Below, piece by piece: positions 1-9,467 of a stretch of DNA of 64,000 nt. The notes beneath the pieces are model-generated. The model made no database searches. It was not told the origin of the DNA and saw nothing but the letters and a program-made list of their open reading frames with translations. Source of the stretch: Halospina denitrificans (GTDB taxonomy: Bacteria; Pseudomonadota; Gammaproteobacteria; Pseudomonadales; Oleiphilaceae); assembly GCF_004364635.1 (NCBI RefSeq), contig NZ_SOAX01000002.1, positions 124,001 through 188,000 on the forward strand. Direction: 5' to 3'. Each line of letters begins with the position of its first letter. The stretch's first letter is position 1. The position numbers were made by a program, and so were the translations under genes.

Positions 1-1
1 C

Positions 2-217
2 TCCACCTTCGACACGGCCGCCCTGGCGGGACTGGCGCTGGGTCATACGGTGCTGGCGGAATCCTGTCGGCTGGCAGGACTGTCGTTTGATAACAAGGAA
101 GCGCACTCGGCCGCCTATGATGCGGAGAAGACCGCGGACCTGTTCTGCTTCATCGTCAATCGTTGGAAGGCGCTGGGTGGCTGGCCTCTTCCGGAGCCAG
201 CCACCACGAGCGAGTGA
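2..217 (+). CDS. rnt: Ribonuclease T, 3' end only (5' part outside window)
   Basis: This is the last 72 codons of an RNase T gene, read from the window edge to a TGA at 215-217. RNase T is a DEDDh 3'-5' exoribonuclease that trims the 3' ends of tRNA and other stable RNAs. The visible part carries the family's C-terminal exonuclease motif: [17 protein letters not shown] holds the catalytic His and the last Asp, followed by the typical tail [13 protein letters not shown]. The gene is convergent with oadB, with only three bases between the stop codons. The start and the first two acidic motifs lie outside the window. Confidence 0.93.
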   Translation, partial: STFDTAALAGLALGHTVLAESCRLAGLSFDNKEAHSAAYDAEKTADLFCFIVNRWKALGGWPLPEPATTSE

Positions 218-220
218 GCC

Positions 221-1546
221 TTAGCCGCCCACGAACTTGATCATGACACCAGCCGCCACAGCGGAGCCGATAACGCCGGCCACGTTGGGGCCCATGGCGT
301 GCATGAGCAGGAAGTTCTGATTATTGGCCTCAAGGCCGACCTTGTTGGACACCCGGGCCGCCATGGGCACGGCGGAGACACCGGCGGAACCGATCAGCGG
401 ATTGATCTTTTCCTTGGTCATCGCATTCATGAGCCTGGCCATAAGCACGCCCGTGGCCGTGCCCACGGCGAAAGCCGCCATGCCCAGGGCCAGAATACCC
501 AGGGTCTGGGCGTTCAGGAACTGCTCCGCGGCCATCTTCGAGCCGACGGACAGGCCCAGGATAATGGTGACCGCGTTGATCAGTGAGTTCTGAACAGTAT
601 CACTCAGGCGGTCGACCACCCCGCATTCCTTCATCAGGTTACCAAAGCAGAACATCCCCAGAAGCGGCGTGGCATCCGGCAGGAACATGCCGGCCAGCAG
701 CAGGATTGAGACCGGAAAGACGATCTTCTCCAGCTTGCCCACTTCGCGAAGCTGGGTCATCTTGATCTTGCGCTCTTCCGCAGTAGTGAACGCCTTCATG
801 ATCGGAGGCTGGATCAACGGCACCAGCGCCATGTAGGAGTACGCCGCCACGGCGATCGGGCCAAGCAGGTGCGGCGCCAGAACGCTGGAGACATAGATCG
901 AGGTCGGCCCATCCGCGCCACCGATGATACCGATCGCAGCCGCTTCGGCGATGTTGAAGCTCATCAGGCCGGACATATCCAGCAGTGCAGCCCCGAGAAC
1001 GGTGCTGAAGATACCGAACTGAGCCGCTGCCCCCAGCAGCATGGTCTTGGGATTGGCCAGCAACGGCCCAAAATCGGTCATGGCGCCGACGCCCATGAAG
1101 ATCAGCAGAGGCGCCACCCCGCTTTCGATGGCAACCACATAAAAGGACTGGATAATTCCGGGCGAATAGCCCTGGTCCGCAGCGATCTGCTTGGCTGCAA
1201 GCGTCGCCTCGGCATCCAGGTTCTTATAGGCTTCAATGAAGGTCTGAACGACTTCCGGCGTCACCTTCTGGGAGGCCTCAAAGCTGACATCCATCACGGT
1301 TGCCAGCGCCGCGAGAACCCTTGGCGTCTCGCTGTAGATGGCGTTCTCCACGGCACTGGCCGCAAGGCCAGCCTCCGGGAGGTTCGCCATAATGGTGCCG
1401 AAACCAATCGGCACCAGCAGCAGCGGTTCAAACTTCTTGTTGATCGCAAGATAAAGCAGTACCAGGCCGACCAGCATCATTACCGCTGCGCCCGGTGAAA
1501 GGTTATAAAGACCGCTTCCGGTCCATAACGTCATCAGGTTGTCCAT
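221..1546 (-). CDS. oadB: Na+-transporting oxaloacetate decarboxylase, beta subunit
   Basis: Integral membrane subunit that decarboxylates the carboxybiotin formed by OadA and couples this to export of sodium ions. The 441-residue length matches the Klebsiella-type subunit (about 433). Multiple hydrophobic segments span the protein, and the hydrophilic insertion at about residues 57-130 is also present in the Klebsiella protein. The key motif [10 protein letters not shown] lies at residues 209-218, with the ion-coupling Asp near 212, and the C-terminal [13 protein letters not shown] stretch is present. It is the last gene of the oadG-oadA-oadB operon, 13 bases after oadA, and is convergent with rnt. 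Confidence 0.96.
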   Translation of the reverse strand: MDNLMTLWTGSGLYNLSPGAAVMMLVGLVLLYLAINKKFEPLLLVPIGFGTIMANLPEAGLAASAVENAIYSETPRVLAALATVMDVSFEASQKVTPEVVQTFIEAYKNLDAEATLAAKQIAADQGYSPGIIQSFYVVAIESGVAPLLIFMGVGAMTDFGPLLANPKTMLLGAAAQFGIFSTVLGAALLDMSGLMSFNIAEAAAIGIIGGADGPTSIYVSSVLAPHLLGPIAVAAYSYMALVPLIQPPIMKAFTTAEERKIKMTQLREVGKLEKIVFPVSILLLAGMFLPDATPLLGMFCFGNLMKECGVVDRLSDTVQNSLINAVTIILGLSVGSKMAAEQFLNAQTLGILALGMAAFAVGTATGVLMARLMNAMTKEKINPLIGSAGVSAVPMAARVSNKVGLEANNQNFLLMHAMGPNVAGVIGSAVAAGVMIKFVGG

Positions 1547-1559
1547 TGGTACAGCCTTT

Positions 1560-3368
1560 TTATCCCAGAGTCAGCAGTTCATCACCGACGACGACACTGT
1601 CGCCGACCTTGACGCTCACATTACCAACGGTACCGCTACGGTCCGCCTTCACCTCGGTTTCCATCTTCATGGCCTCGAGAATGATCAGCACATCACCCTC
1701 GTTGACCTGGTCACCGGGCCCCACATGGACCTTGAAGATGTTCCCGGCAAGCGGCGCGGAGACCGGCTCACCACCGCCAGCGGGCGCAGCCGCCGGCTGG
1801 GATCCCTGCTGCTGGCCACCACCCTGGCCACCCTGTGCCGGCTGGACGTTGGTGATGTCGCCACCTTCGGCCACCTGAACCACATAGGACTGGCCCTCCA
1901 CCGTAATGGTGTAGGTTTCCGGCTCGCCCGACTGCTTGGCCGGAGCGGCCGCCGCCTGGGCAGACTCGAGGGTGGGTGCCGGCTCGAAGGCATCCGGATT
2001 ACCGCGATTCTCGAGGAACTTGAGACCGATCTGCGGGAAGAGCGCGTAGGTCAGGACGTCATCCACTTCCTGGTCGGCCAGTTTGAAGCCCTTGTTGCTG
2101 GCCTCTTCTTTCAGCTCGCTGGTCAGTCTTTCCATTTCCGGCTCAATCAGATCAGCCGGACGGCAGGTAATGGGATCGGCCCCATCCAGGACGCGTTTCT
2201 GCAGTTCCTTGTCGCAGTCGGCCGGCGCCGCGCCGTATTCACCCTTGAGCAGCGCGGACGTCTCCTTGGAAATGGACTTGTAGCGCTCGCCGGTCAGCAC
2301 GTTGAGCACCGCCTGGGTGCCCACGATCTGGGACGTCGGCGTCACCAGCGGGATATAACCCAGGTCCTTGCGCACCTTGGGGATCTCCGTCAGCAGCTCG
2401 TCCATCTTGTCAGTGGCGCCCTGCTCCTTGAGCTGGCCTTCCATGTTGGTGAGCATGCCCCCGGGCACCTGCGCCACCAGAATGCGCGAGTCGACACCGC
2501 GCAGAGAGCCCTCGAACTGCGCGTACTTCTTGCGCACTTCACGGAAGTACTTGGCGATCTCTTCCAGTTTCTCGATATCCAGGCCGGTGTCACGGCCAGT
2601 GCCTTCCATGATGGCCACTACCGATTCCGTCGGTGAGTGCCCGTAGGTCATGCTCATGGAGGAGATGGCCGTATCCACACGATCAACGCCCGCTTCGGCG
2701 GCCTTGACGATGCTGGCGGTGGACATGCCGGTGGTGGCGTGGGAATGGAACTGGATGGGGATGCTGAGTTCTTTCTTGAGGCGGGTGATCAGGTCGTAAC
2801 AGACATAGGGCTTCATCAGCCCGGCCATGTCCTTGATCGCCAGTGAATCGGCTCCCATGGACTCGACCTTCTTCGCCAGGTCCACCCACATTTCGATCGT
2901 GTGCACGGGGCTCACGGTGTAGGAAATCGTGCCCTGAGCGTGCTTGCCCGTCTCCCGGGCGGCCTTGATGGCAGTTTCCAGGTTGCGGGGGTCGTTCATC
3001 GCATCAAAAATGCGGAAGACGTCAACGCCGTTGTCGGCCGCACGCTCGACAAAACGCTTCACAACGTCGTCCGCGTAATGCCGGTAACCCAGCAGGTTCT
3101 GGCCGCGCAGCAGCATCTGCTGGCGGGTATTCGGCATCGCCTTCTTGAGTTCACGAATCCGCTCCCAGGGGTCTTCGCCCAGATAGCGGATGCAGGAATC
3201 GAAGGTGGCGCCGCCCCAGGATTCAACAGACCAGAACCCGACCTGGTCCAGTTTGTCGGCAATCGGAAGCATATCGTCGAGGCGCATGCGGGTTGCAAAC
3301 AGGGACTGATGGGCGTCGCGCAGGACGAGATCCGTTATTCCCAGAGGCTGTTTGGTATCTGTCATCAT
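1560..3368 (-). CDS. oadA: Oxaloacetate decarboxylase, alpha subunit (biotin carboxyltransferase)
   Basis: Soluble subunit that moves CO2 from oxaloacetate to its own biotin, releasing pyruvate. The N-terminal carboxyltransferase domain begins with the family signature [17 protein letters not shown] conserved carboxylase domain follows, then a Gln/Pro/Ala/Gly-rich flexible linker (about residues 470-530), and a biotinyl domain with EAMKMETEV, where Lys568 is the biotinylation site. The 602-residue length is typical. Two ATG codons stand in tandem at the start (3368 and 3365) behind AGAAGG, so either may be used. It lies between oadG and oadB in the usual gamma-alpha-beta order. Confidence 0.96.
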   Translation of the reverse strand: MMTDTKQPLGITDLVLRDAHQSLFATRMRLDDMLPIADKLDQVGFWSVESWGGATFDSCIRYLGEDPWERIRELKKAMPNTRQQMLLRGQNLLGYRHYADDVVKRFVERAADNGVDVFRIFDAMNDPRNLETAIKAARETGKHAQGTISYTVSPVHTIEMWVDLAKKVESMGADSLAIKDMAGLMKPYVCYDLITRLKKELSIPIQFHSHATTGMSTASIVKAAEAGVDRVDTAISSMSMTYGHSPTESVVAIMEGTGRDTGLDIEKLEEIAKYFREVRKKYAQFEGSLRGVDSRILVAQVPGGMLTNMEGQLKEQGATDKMDELLTEIPKVRKDLGYIPLVTPTSQIVGTQAVLNVLTGERYKSISKETSALLKGEYGAAPADCDKELQKRVLDGADPITCRPADLIEPEMERLTSELKEEASNKGFKLADQEVDDVLTYALFPQIGLKFLENRGNPDAFEPAPTLESAQAAAAPAKQSGEPETYTITVEGQSYVVQVAEGGDITNVQPAQGGQGGGQQQGSQPAAAPAGGGEPVSAPLAGNIFKVHVGPGDQVNEGDVLIILEAMKMETEVKADRSGTVGNVSVKVGDSVVVGDELLTLG

Positions 3369-3423
3369 TGAGACCTTCTGTTTTCAAATGAGGAGCCGGG
3401 CCCTGCGATGGGCCTCTTATCGG

Positions 3424-3681
3424 TCACTGTCGGTGGCGGTCACGATATTTTGAAACGGCCGCGGAGATCACTGCCATCAGTTTTGGGTCATCCATGGGCG
3501 ATGATCCGCCACCGGTCCTGTTGTCGCCGCCGGTGCGCGCCGGCTTGGCTTCCGCCGGGGCGATCCGCGTCGCGATCAGCGACATGAGCATGGTCACGAA
3601 CACAAGGATGATCAGGAATGAGAACACGAATCCCATTCCAACCATCATCAGATCAAGGGCGTTTCCCATCAGTTCAGTCAT
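3424..3681 (-). CDS. oadG: Oxaloacetate decarboxylase, gamma subunit
   Basis: Small assembly subunit (85 residues) that anchors the alpha subunit to the beta subunit in the membrane. It has one N-terminal transmembrane segment (about residues 12-36), then a Gly/Ser-rich linker and a basic C-terminal tail. The family is known to bind zinc through C-terminal residues, and here a His (DRHRQ) sits near the end. A good ribosome binding site (AAGGTGAGAG) precedes the ATG. It is first in the operon. The 205 bases upstream, up to the tRNA-Arg gene, should hold the operon promoter, but I see only weak -35/-10 matches. Confidence 0.92.
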   Translation of the reverse strand: MTELMGNALDLMMVGMGFVFSFLIILVFVTMLMSLIATRIAPAEAKPARTGGDNRTGGGSSPMDDPKLMAVISAAVSKYRDRHRQ

Positions 3682-3886
3682 GGAACTCTCACCTTAAGGG
3701 AATATCTGGTGTGGTGGATTGCCGGTCACGGCCTTTGGAAAATCTGCCATAATTTACAGTTTCTCAATCCTGCGAGCAACAAAAAATACGGCCTCACCCA
3801 GTCTTGGAATGAAATTTTTGCTTCTATTTCATTGGGTTGGGACAACTGTGCTTTATCAGGGGATGGACCGATTGGATCGATCAGGA

Positions 3887-3963
3887 TGGTGCGGCTGGGA
3901 GGATTCGAACCCCCGACCCCGTGGTTCGTAGCCACGTGCTCTATCCAGCTGAGCTACAGCCGC
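3887..3963 (-). tRNA. tRNA-Arg (anticodon ACG)
   Basis: A 77-base cloverleaf including an encoded CCA end. The acceptor stem is GCGGCTG/CAGCCGC, the anticodon stem GTGG/CCAC closes loop CTACGAA, giving anticodon ACG, and the T arm contains GGTTCGAATCC. It is identical to the copy at 4187-4263. The order csrA, tRNA-Ser(GCT), tRNA-Arg(ACG) repeated is also found in E. coli (csrA-serV-argV...), which supports co-transcription on the minus strand. A34 should be edited to inosine by TadA. Confidence 0.97.
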
Positions 3964-3994
3964 TCAATTAAGGCAGGTTCTGGTCATTAATAAA

Positions 3995-4124
3995 TGGTGC
4001 GGCTGGGAGGATTACTCGGCCTGACGGCCTCGCCCCTCCGGGGCCAGCGCCGCCCTGCGGCGCTGTTCCTCAACCGAACTGCGTTCGGTTTCGGTCGAAC
4101 CCCCGGGGGTTCTCACCTCCCAGC
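3995..4124. repeat. Hairpin-rich tRNA-Arg relic between the two tRNA-Arg genes
   Basis: Bases 3995-4013 are identical to the last 19 bases (with CCA) of the flanking tRNA-Arg genes. The match then breaks and resumes as CGAACCCCCG near 4096, so the T-arm sequence looks split by about 80 foreign bases. The block is closed by a 9-bp stem, 4002-4010 with 4116-4124. Inside are five small inverted repeats: around 4018-4029, 4033-4043, 4045-4065 (9-bp stem), 4072-4090 (8-bp stem) and a perfect 16-base palindrome at 4097-4112. It lacks a D arm and an anticodon arm, so it is not a working tRNA. It may be a tRNA-spacer repeat or an RNA processing structure. Confidence 0.7.
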
Positions 4125-4186
4125 TGAACACTTCTGCTCACTTCAACTGAGCAGATGCTGACACCTTCCTGGTATCAGTCTGAATA

Positions 4187-4263
4187 TGGTGCGGCTGGGA
4201 GGATTCGAACCCCCGACCCCGTGGTTCGTAGCCACGTGCTCTATCCAGCTGAGCTACAGCCGC
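4187..4263 (-). tRNA. tRNA-Arg (anticodon ACG), second copy
   Basis: Same 77-base sequence as the copy at 3887-3963, with encoded CCA and anticodon ACG. It lies six bases downstream of tRNA-Ser on the same strand, so the tRNAs are very probably cut from one transcript. Identity over the full length suggests recent duplication or gene conversion. Confidence 0.97.
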
Positions 4264-4267
4264 AAGT

Positions 4268-4360
<93 letters not shown>

Positions 4361-4375
4361 TTGAGAACGCGGCGT

Positions 4376-4381
4376 ATACTA
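4376..4381 (-). promoter_or_regulatory. Possible -10 box of the tRNA operon promoter
   Basis: On the minus strand TAGTAT is followed by a GC-rich discriminator (ACGCCGCG) just upstream of tRNA-Ser. Such discriminators are typical of stringently controlled stable-RNA promoters. No good -35 box is visible 16-18 bases upstream, so this is only a candidate. The region 4361-4458 holds no gene. Confidence 0.3.
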
Positions 4382-4458
4382 GCATATCTGATGAGATTTC
4401 ATAGGGATGTGCCCAAGAAAATTCCCGATATACGCCGCAGGGGACCGAGATAAAGCAC

Positions 4459-4650
4459 TCAGTCTTCCTCGGTTTCCCCTTCGTCCTTTTCCTGCTGGAT
4501 GCGCTGGTAGATCTCCTCGCGATGAACCGCGACTTCCTTGGGGGCGTTAACCCCAATACGCACCTGATTTCCCTTAACGCCGAGGACCGTAACGGTTACC
4601 TCATCGCCGACCATCAGTGTCTCGCCAACACGCCGTGTCAGAATCAGCAT
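4459..4650 (-). CDS. csrA: Carbon storage regulator CsrA
   Basis: RNA-binding global regulator that binds GGA motifs in mRNA leaders and controls translation and stability of carbon-storage, motility and biofilm genes. The 63-residue protein starts [16 protein letters not shown], the conserved beta strand with the RNA-contacting residues, and has the second contact region with [10 protein letters not shown] longer in-frame start exists, but the ATG at 4650 is preceded by AAGGAGC at proper spacing and matches the family N-terminus. It sits between lysC and the tRNA cluster, a classic arrangement. The leader contains several GGA motifs, two of them at the ribosome binding site, which suggests autoregulation. 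Confidence 0.96.
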   Translation of the reverse strand: MLILTRRVGETLMVGDEVTVTVLGVKGNQVRIGVNAPKEVAVHREEIYQRIQQEKDEGETEED

Positions 4651-4808
4651 TTCCCAAGCTCCTTGTCCCAAAAAACCGCTTCACGGTTATACGCTTCCAT
4701 ACACCGACTGTATTGCCGGCTCTGGAGCGATTATCTTATCGTTATCGCTTCAGCTTCCTCATTATTGGAGCTTACACGCATTTTCGCCAGTCATTCCCTG
4801 TCCTATTG

Positions 4809-6044
4809 TTATTCTTCCCGCGCTTCTACCTGATCCAGCTCGAAGGCACTGTGCAGAGTGCGAACAGCCAGTTCAAGATATTTCTCGTTAATCACCACCG
4901 AGATCTTGATCTCGGACGTGGAAATCATCTGGATATTGATGCCTTCCGCGGACAATGCGTCAAACATCCTGGAGGCGACACCCGCGTGGGAGCGCATTCC
5001 GACGCCCACAATGGATACCTTGGCAATGTGCTCATCACCCTGGACAGCCCGCACGTCCAGTTCGCTGCCCAGCGCCTGCAGAAGCTCCAGTGATTGACGG
5101 TAATCGTTACGGTGGACCGTGAAGGTGAAATCGGTACGGTTATCCGAGCCCACATTCTGGAGGATCATATCCACTTCGATGCCAGCGTCACTGACAGGCT
5201 TCAGTATACGGGACGCGCAGCCCGGTATATCTGTTACACCCACGACGGTCAGTTTTGCTTCATCGCGGTTGAATGCGATGCCGGAGACTACTGGCTTTTC
5301 CATATCGTCCTCATCATCAAACGTAATGAGGGTGCCGGGCCCCTGCTTGAAGCTGGACAGCACCCGCACCGGTACGTTGTATTTACCCGCAAATTCCACA
5401 GCCCGGATCTGCAGCACCTTGGAGCCGAGGCTGGCCATTTCCAGCATTTCCTCGAAGGTAATGGTGCTCAGCCGGCGCGCGCTGTCCACGATCCGTGGGT
5501 CTGTTGTATAGACACCGTCCACATCGGTGTAGATATGGCACTCATCCGCCTTCAGCGCTGCCGCCAGGGCCACGGCCGTGGTATCCGAGCCGCCCCGACC
5601 CAGCGTGGTGATATGCCCCTGTTCATCCATGCCCTGAAAACCGGCAACCACCACCACGCGGCCAGCGTCCAGATCCTCACGCATGTTGTGCTGATCGATA
5701 TTCTGGATGCGGGCCTTTGTATGGGCGCTGTCCGTGGTGATCCGAACCTGGCTGCCGGTGTACGAGCGTGCATCGATACCGCGCTTGAGAAGCGCCATCG
5801 CCAGCAGCGCAATGGTGACCTGCTCACCCGTGGACACAAGAACGTCCATTTCCCGGGGAGCGGGCTCATCCGTCACCGCCTGGGCAAGCTCAATCAGCCG
5901 GTTGGTCTCACCGCTCATGGCCGATACGACCACGACAACATCGTCTCCGGCATCGCGGGCGGCCTTCAGGCTATCGGCAACCGCTTCAATGCGATCCACC
6001 GACCCGACGGATGTTCCGCCGAACTTTTTTACGTACAACGCCAT
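4809..6044 (-). CDS. lysC: Aspartate kinase with ACT domains
   Basis: Phosphorylates aspartate in the first step of the lysine, threonine, methionine and diaminopimelate pathway. The N-terminal kinase domain starts with VKKFGGTSVGS, the substrate-binding motif, and includes the glycine-rich GRGGSDTTAVALAAAL. Two C-terminal ACT domains (about residues 265-411) provide feedback control by lysine and threonine. The 411-residue monofunctional form is the Pseudomonas type, without a homoserine dehydrogenase fusion. It lies between alaS and csrA on the same strand. The 104-base gap from alaS is too short for a lysine riboswitch, and none is seen. Confidence 0.95.
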   Translation of the reverse strand: MALYVKKFGGTSVGSVDRIEAVADSLKAARDAGDDVVVVVSAMSGETNRLIELAQAVTDEPAPREMDVLVSTGEQVTIALLAMALLKRGIDARSYTGSQVRITTDSAHTKARIQNIDQHNMREDLDAGRVVVVAGFQGMDEQGHITTLGRGGSDTTAVALAAALKADECHIYTDVDGVYTTDPRIVDSARRLSTITFEEMLEMASLGSKVLQIRAVEFAGKYNVPVRVLSSFKQGPGTLITFDDEDDMEKPVVSGIAFNRDEAKLTVVGVTDIPGCASRILKPVSDAGIEVDMILQNVGSDNRTDFTFTVHRNDYRQSLELLQALGSELDVRAVQGDEHIAKVSIVGVGMRSHAGVASRMFDALSAEGINIQMISTSEIKISVVINEKYLELAVRTLHSAFELDQVEAREE

Positions 6045-6148
6045 TCTATGCTCGTTCCTCTCTGAGGGTCAGGCTCTGTTTGAGTCGCCGCTCACGGCCG
6101 CCGCGAATTATAACCATCATGACTACTGTGTACAGGGAGGGATAGCCC

Positions 6149-8779
6149 TTAGGCGCCCGAGTTGTCCCGAACCCAGCCTTCAACCGCTGCAATGGCGTCC
6201 GGAAGGCCATCCGGATCACTGCCGCCTCCCTGGGCCATATCCGGGCGACCGCCCCCCTTGCCGTCAACCTTGGGGGCGACGGACTTCATCAGGTCGCCCG
6301 CTTTCAGTGTGCCGGTGAGATCCTTTGTCACACCGGCCACCAGGGTGACCTTACCGTCTTCAACGGCGCCCAGGAGGATCACGGCAGTACCGAGTTTGTT
6401 CCTGAGCTGGTCTGCTGTCTCCATCAGTGCCTTGCGGTCGGCGCCCTGCATGTCCGCTGCCACAACCTTGATGCCATTCACATCGACGGCGCTCGAGGCC
6501 AGATCGCTGCCCGCGGAACTTGCGAGCTTGGCTTTGAGCCGCTCGATCTCTTTCTCCATGGAGCGGTTGCGTTCACTCAGGCCTTCCACCCGCTCAACGA
6601 CGTTCTCGTGCGAGCCCTTGACCAGGCCACAGATACGGTTGAGCTGGTTTTCAACACTGCGGTCGTGCGCCAGGGCCGCGTCCCCTGTAAGTGCTTCAAT
6701 CCGCCGCACGCCGGAGGAGATCCCGGTTTCTGCGACAATCCGACAAAGACCAATGTCGCCGGTACGGTGAACATGGGTTCCGCCACAGAGTTCGATGGAA
6801 AAGCCATCGGTTCCCATGGACAGCACCCTGACGGTATCACCGTACTTTTCCCCGAAGAGCGCCATGGCCCCCATGGACTTGGCGGTTTCCATATCCGTCA
6901 CGCGGGTTTCCACGCCGGTATTGGCACGGACCTGCTCGTTGACCCTGTCCTCGATACGCGCCATTTCCTCTGGGGTAACCGCCTCAAAGTGGGAAAAGTC
7001 GAACCTGAGGCGCTCCGCGTTGACCAGTGACCCTTTCTGCGCCACATGCTCCCCCAGCACTTCACGCAATGCGGCATGCAGCAGATGGGTCGCGGAGTGA
7101 TTGAGGGCGGTCTTTTCCCGGCGTTCGCCGTTCACTTCCGCGTCCACGCTCATGCCGGGCTCAACCTCGCCTGCAACCACGCGGCCGATATGCAGGTGGT
7201 GGCCATCCTCCTTGCGGGTATCCTCAACCTCGAACCGCCCGCCGGCCCAGCTCAACACACCGGTGTCACCCACCTGGCCGCCAGCCTCGGCATAGAACGG
7301 CGTCTGATCCAGGATCACCACAGCGTGATCCCCGACCGTGGCCTGCTTCTGCTCGCCGTCGACCAGAACGGCCCGGACTTCGCCCTTACCGTGGAAGTTA
7401 TTGTATCCCACGAACTCTGTATGGCCTGACAGTGACAGGCCCGCATTGTAATCAACCCCGAACTTGCTGGCCGCTCGCGCCCGTTCCCGCTGGGCCTCCA
7501 TGGCCTTCTCGTAGCCTTCAAGATCCAGGGTCAGACCGCGCTCGCGGGCAATGTCATTAGTCAGGTCCACGGGGAATCCGTAGGTGTCATAAAGCGTGAA
7601 GACGGTCTCCCCGGGTATTTCGTTGTTCTCCAGCCTGCTGATGTCGTCCTCCAGGAGGCGGAGCCCTTTCTCCAGCGTCCGCGCGAACTGCTGCTCCTCC
7701 TGGAGCAGGATCTTCTCGATCTGGGGACGGGCCTTCTGGAGTTCCGGGTAGGCTTCACCCATCAGCGATTCAAGGGGTGCCACAAGCTTGTGGAAGAAAG
7801 CCCCCGTGGCGCCGAGCTTGTTGCCGTGCCGCGCGGCCCGGCGAATGATGCGGCGGAGCACGAAACCCCGGCCCTCATTGGAAGGCATCACGCCATCGGA
7901 AATCAAAAAGGCGCAGGAACGGATATGGTCGGCAATGACACGCACGGATGCCTGGGAGGTATCCACCCCACCGAGAACGTCAGAAACCGCCGCCAGGAGA
8001 TCCTGGAAAAGGTCGATTTCATAGTTGCTGTGGACGCCCTGTAGAACTGCGGTGATGCGCTCAAGCCCCATGCCCGTATCCACGGACGGACTTGGCAGGT
8101 TGTGCATCTGCCCGTCGGCGGTGCGGTTGAACTGCATGAAGACCACGTTCCAGATCTCGATATAACGGTCGCCGTCTTCCTCCGGGCTGCCGGGCGGTCC
8201 ACCCTCAACCTCGGGGCCATGGTCGTAGAACACCTCAGTGCAGGGACCGCAGGGCCCGGTATCACCCATGGCCCAGAAATTGTCGGATTTATAGGGCACG
8301 TCATCCTCGTCCCCGATGCACACAATGCGCGCTTCCGGGACCCCAATCTTCTGATTCCAGATGCGGTAGGCTTCCTCATCCGTTTCATAGACGGTGACCC
8401 AGAGCCGCTCCTTGTCCAGCCCCAGCCAGTCCTGGCTGGTCAGGAATTCCCAGGCATAGTGGATCGCTTCCTTCTTGAAGTAATCGCCGAAGCTGAAGTT
8501 GCCCAGCATCTCAAAGAAGGTGTGGTGGCGGGCCGTATAGCCAACATTCTCCAGGTCATTGTGCTTGCCGCCGGCCCGCACACAGCGCTGGGCGGAAACC
8601 GCCCGGGTATAACCCCGGTCCTCGCGCCCGAGGAAGGCGTCCTTGAACTGGTTCATGCCCGCATTGGTAAACAGCAGCGTCGGGTCATCGGCCGGCACCA
8701 GGGAGCTGCTCGGCACAATCGTATGACCCTGTTGTCTGAAATACTCCAGAAACGCACTGCGTACTTCTGCTGTTTTCAT
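6149..8779 (-). CDS. alaS: Alanyl-tRNA synthetase
   Basis: Charges tRNA-Ala with alanine. At 876 residues it matches the bacterial enzyme. Class II catalytic core at the N-terminus ([18 protein letters not shown], then [15 protein letters not shown] and [20 protein letters not shown]), followed by the tRNA-binding region, then the editing domain with the zinc ligands [12 protein letters not shown] and [13 protein letters not shown], and a C-terminal oligomerisation domain with glycine-rich [12 protein letters not shown]. The ATG at 8779 gives the standard [14 protein letters not shown] start. It heads the alaS-lysC-csrA-tRNA block. The 187 bases upstream hold no gene, and no clear promoter is recognisable. 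Confidence 0.97.
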   Translation of the reverse strand: MKTAEVRSAFLEYFRQQGHTIVPSSSLVPADDPTLLFTNAGMNQFKDAFLGREDRGYTRAVSAQRCVRAGGKHNDLENVGYTARHHTFFEMLGNFSFGDYFKKEAIHYAWEFLTSQDWLGLDKERLWVTVYETDEEAYRIWNQKIGVPEARIVCIGDEDDVPYKSDNFWAMGDTGPCGPCTEVFYDHGPEVEGGPPGSPEEDGDRYIEIWNVVFMQFNRTADGQMHNLPSPSVDTGMGLERITAVLQGVHSNYEIDLFQDLLAAVSDVLGGVDTSQASVRVIADHIRSCAFLISDGVMPSNEGRGFVLRRIIRRAARHGNKLGATGAFFHKLVAPLESLMGEAYPELQKARPQIEKILLQEEQQFARTLEKGLRLLEDDISRLENNEIPGETVFTLYDTYGFPVDLTNDIARERGLTLDLEGYEKAMEAQRERARAASKFGVDYNAGLSLSGHTEFVGYNNFHGKGEVRAVLVDGEQKQATVGDHAVVILDQTPFYAEAGGQVGDTGVLSWAGGRFEVEDTRKEDGHHLHIGRVVAGEVEPGMSVDAEVNGERREKTALNHSATHLLHAALREVLGEHVAQKGSLVNAERLRFDFSHFEAVTPEEMARIEDRVNEQVRANTGVETRVTDMETAKSMGAMALFGEKYGDTVRVLSMGTDGFSIELCGGTHVHRTGDIGLCRIVAETGISSGVRRIEALTGDAALAHDRSVENQLNRICGLVKGSHENVVERVEGLSERNRSMEKEIERLKAKLASSAGSDLASSAVDVNGIKVVAADMQGADRKALMETADQLRNKLGTAVILLGAVEDGKVTLVAGVTKDLTGTLKAGDLMKSVAPKVDGKGGGRPDMAQGGGSDPDGLPDAIAAVEGWVRDNSGA

Positions 8780-8966
8780 AGCACAATGACCTGTTCAAAC
8801 GCCTGAAATTGGACCCGTACTCTAACACAGCTCGGGAAAGCCGGGGAACGCGCCTGACCGGGACCAGATCACGCCTGGGGCACTGATTCCGGTGGCAGTC
8901 GCCCCCTGTCGGTGGAGCGCGTACAATACCGCCGGCCAAAGTCACGAACAGGACCGGAACCCATCG

Positions 8967-9467
8967 ATGTCGACTCGGTTTGAAAAGAGCAGCGAACTCC
9001 GCCCCGCCCCCCTGCTGCGCCGGCTTGCCGCCATGCTCTACGACGGCCTGCTGTGCATTGCCCTGTTGCTGGTGGTAACGGGTCTGTATACGGGCCTTCA
9101 CAAGCTCCTGATCCATCTCGAGCTGCTGGGCGCCGACCGCTACGCAGAAATGCTTGAGGCGAACACGGCGATCAGCTACGACCCGGTGCTTACCGTGCTG
9201 CTGGTGGCGAGCCTCTGGGGGTTTTTCGGCTTCTTCTGGCGCCGCCGGGGCCAGACACTGGGTATGCAGGCATGGAAGATCCGCATCCAGAACGAGGACG
9301 GCTCGCCCATCACCTGGCTGCAGGCCTTCATGCGGGTGTTGGTTGGGATCCTGAGCTGGCTGGCCCTGGGGCTCGGCTACCTGTGGCAGTGGTTCGATAC
9401 GGGACGCAGGTCGTGGACCGACCTCGCCTCCGACAGTGTCACTGTTCTCGTCAGCCCGCGCGCCTGA
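8967..9467 (+). CDS. RDD family membrane protein
   Basis: A 166-residue membrane protein with an RDD domain: an early Arg in LLRRLAAMLYDGLL and Asp in the first membrane segment, with further segments near residues 75-90 and 120-140. The motif GQTLGMQAWKIRIQNEDG is typical of the family. Function is not established; some members act as ion antiporters. The ATG at 8967 is preferred over an upstream in-frame ATG at 8892 because the extra residues look like non-coding sequence. The gene is convergent with lptG and overlaps its 3' end by 17 bases. Confidence 0.88.
   Translation: MSTRFEKSSELRPAPLLRRLAAMLYDGLLCIALLLVVTGLYTGLHKLLIHLELLGADRYAEMLEANTAISYDPVLTVLLVASLWGFFGFFWRRRGQTLGMQAWKIRIQNEDGSPITWLQAFMRVLVGILSWLALGLGYLWQWFDTGRRSWTDLASDSVTVLVSPRA

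Noticed and set aside
3995-4124. A third functional tRNA-Arg
   Set aside because: Only the 3' 19 bases and part of the T arm match; no D arm or anticodon arm exists.
6045-6148. Lysine riboswitch upstream of lysC
   Set aside because: The gap to alaS is only 104 bases and shows no conserved riboswitch features.
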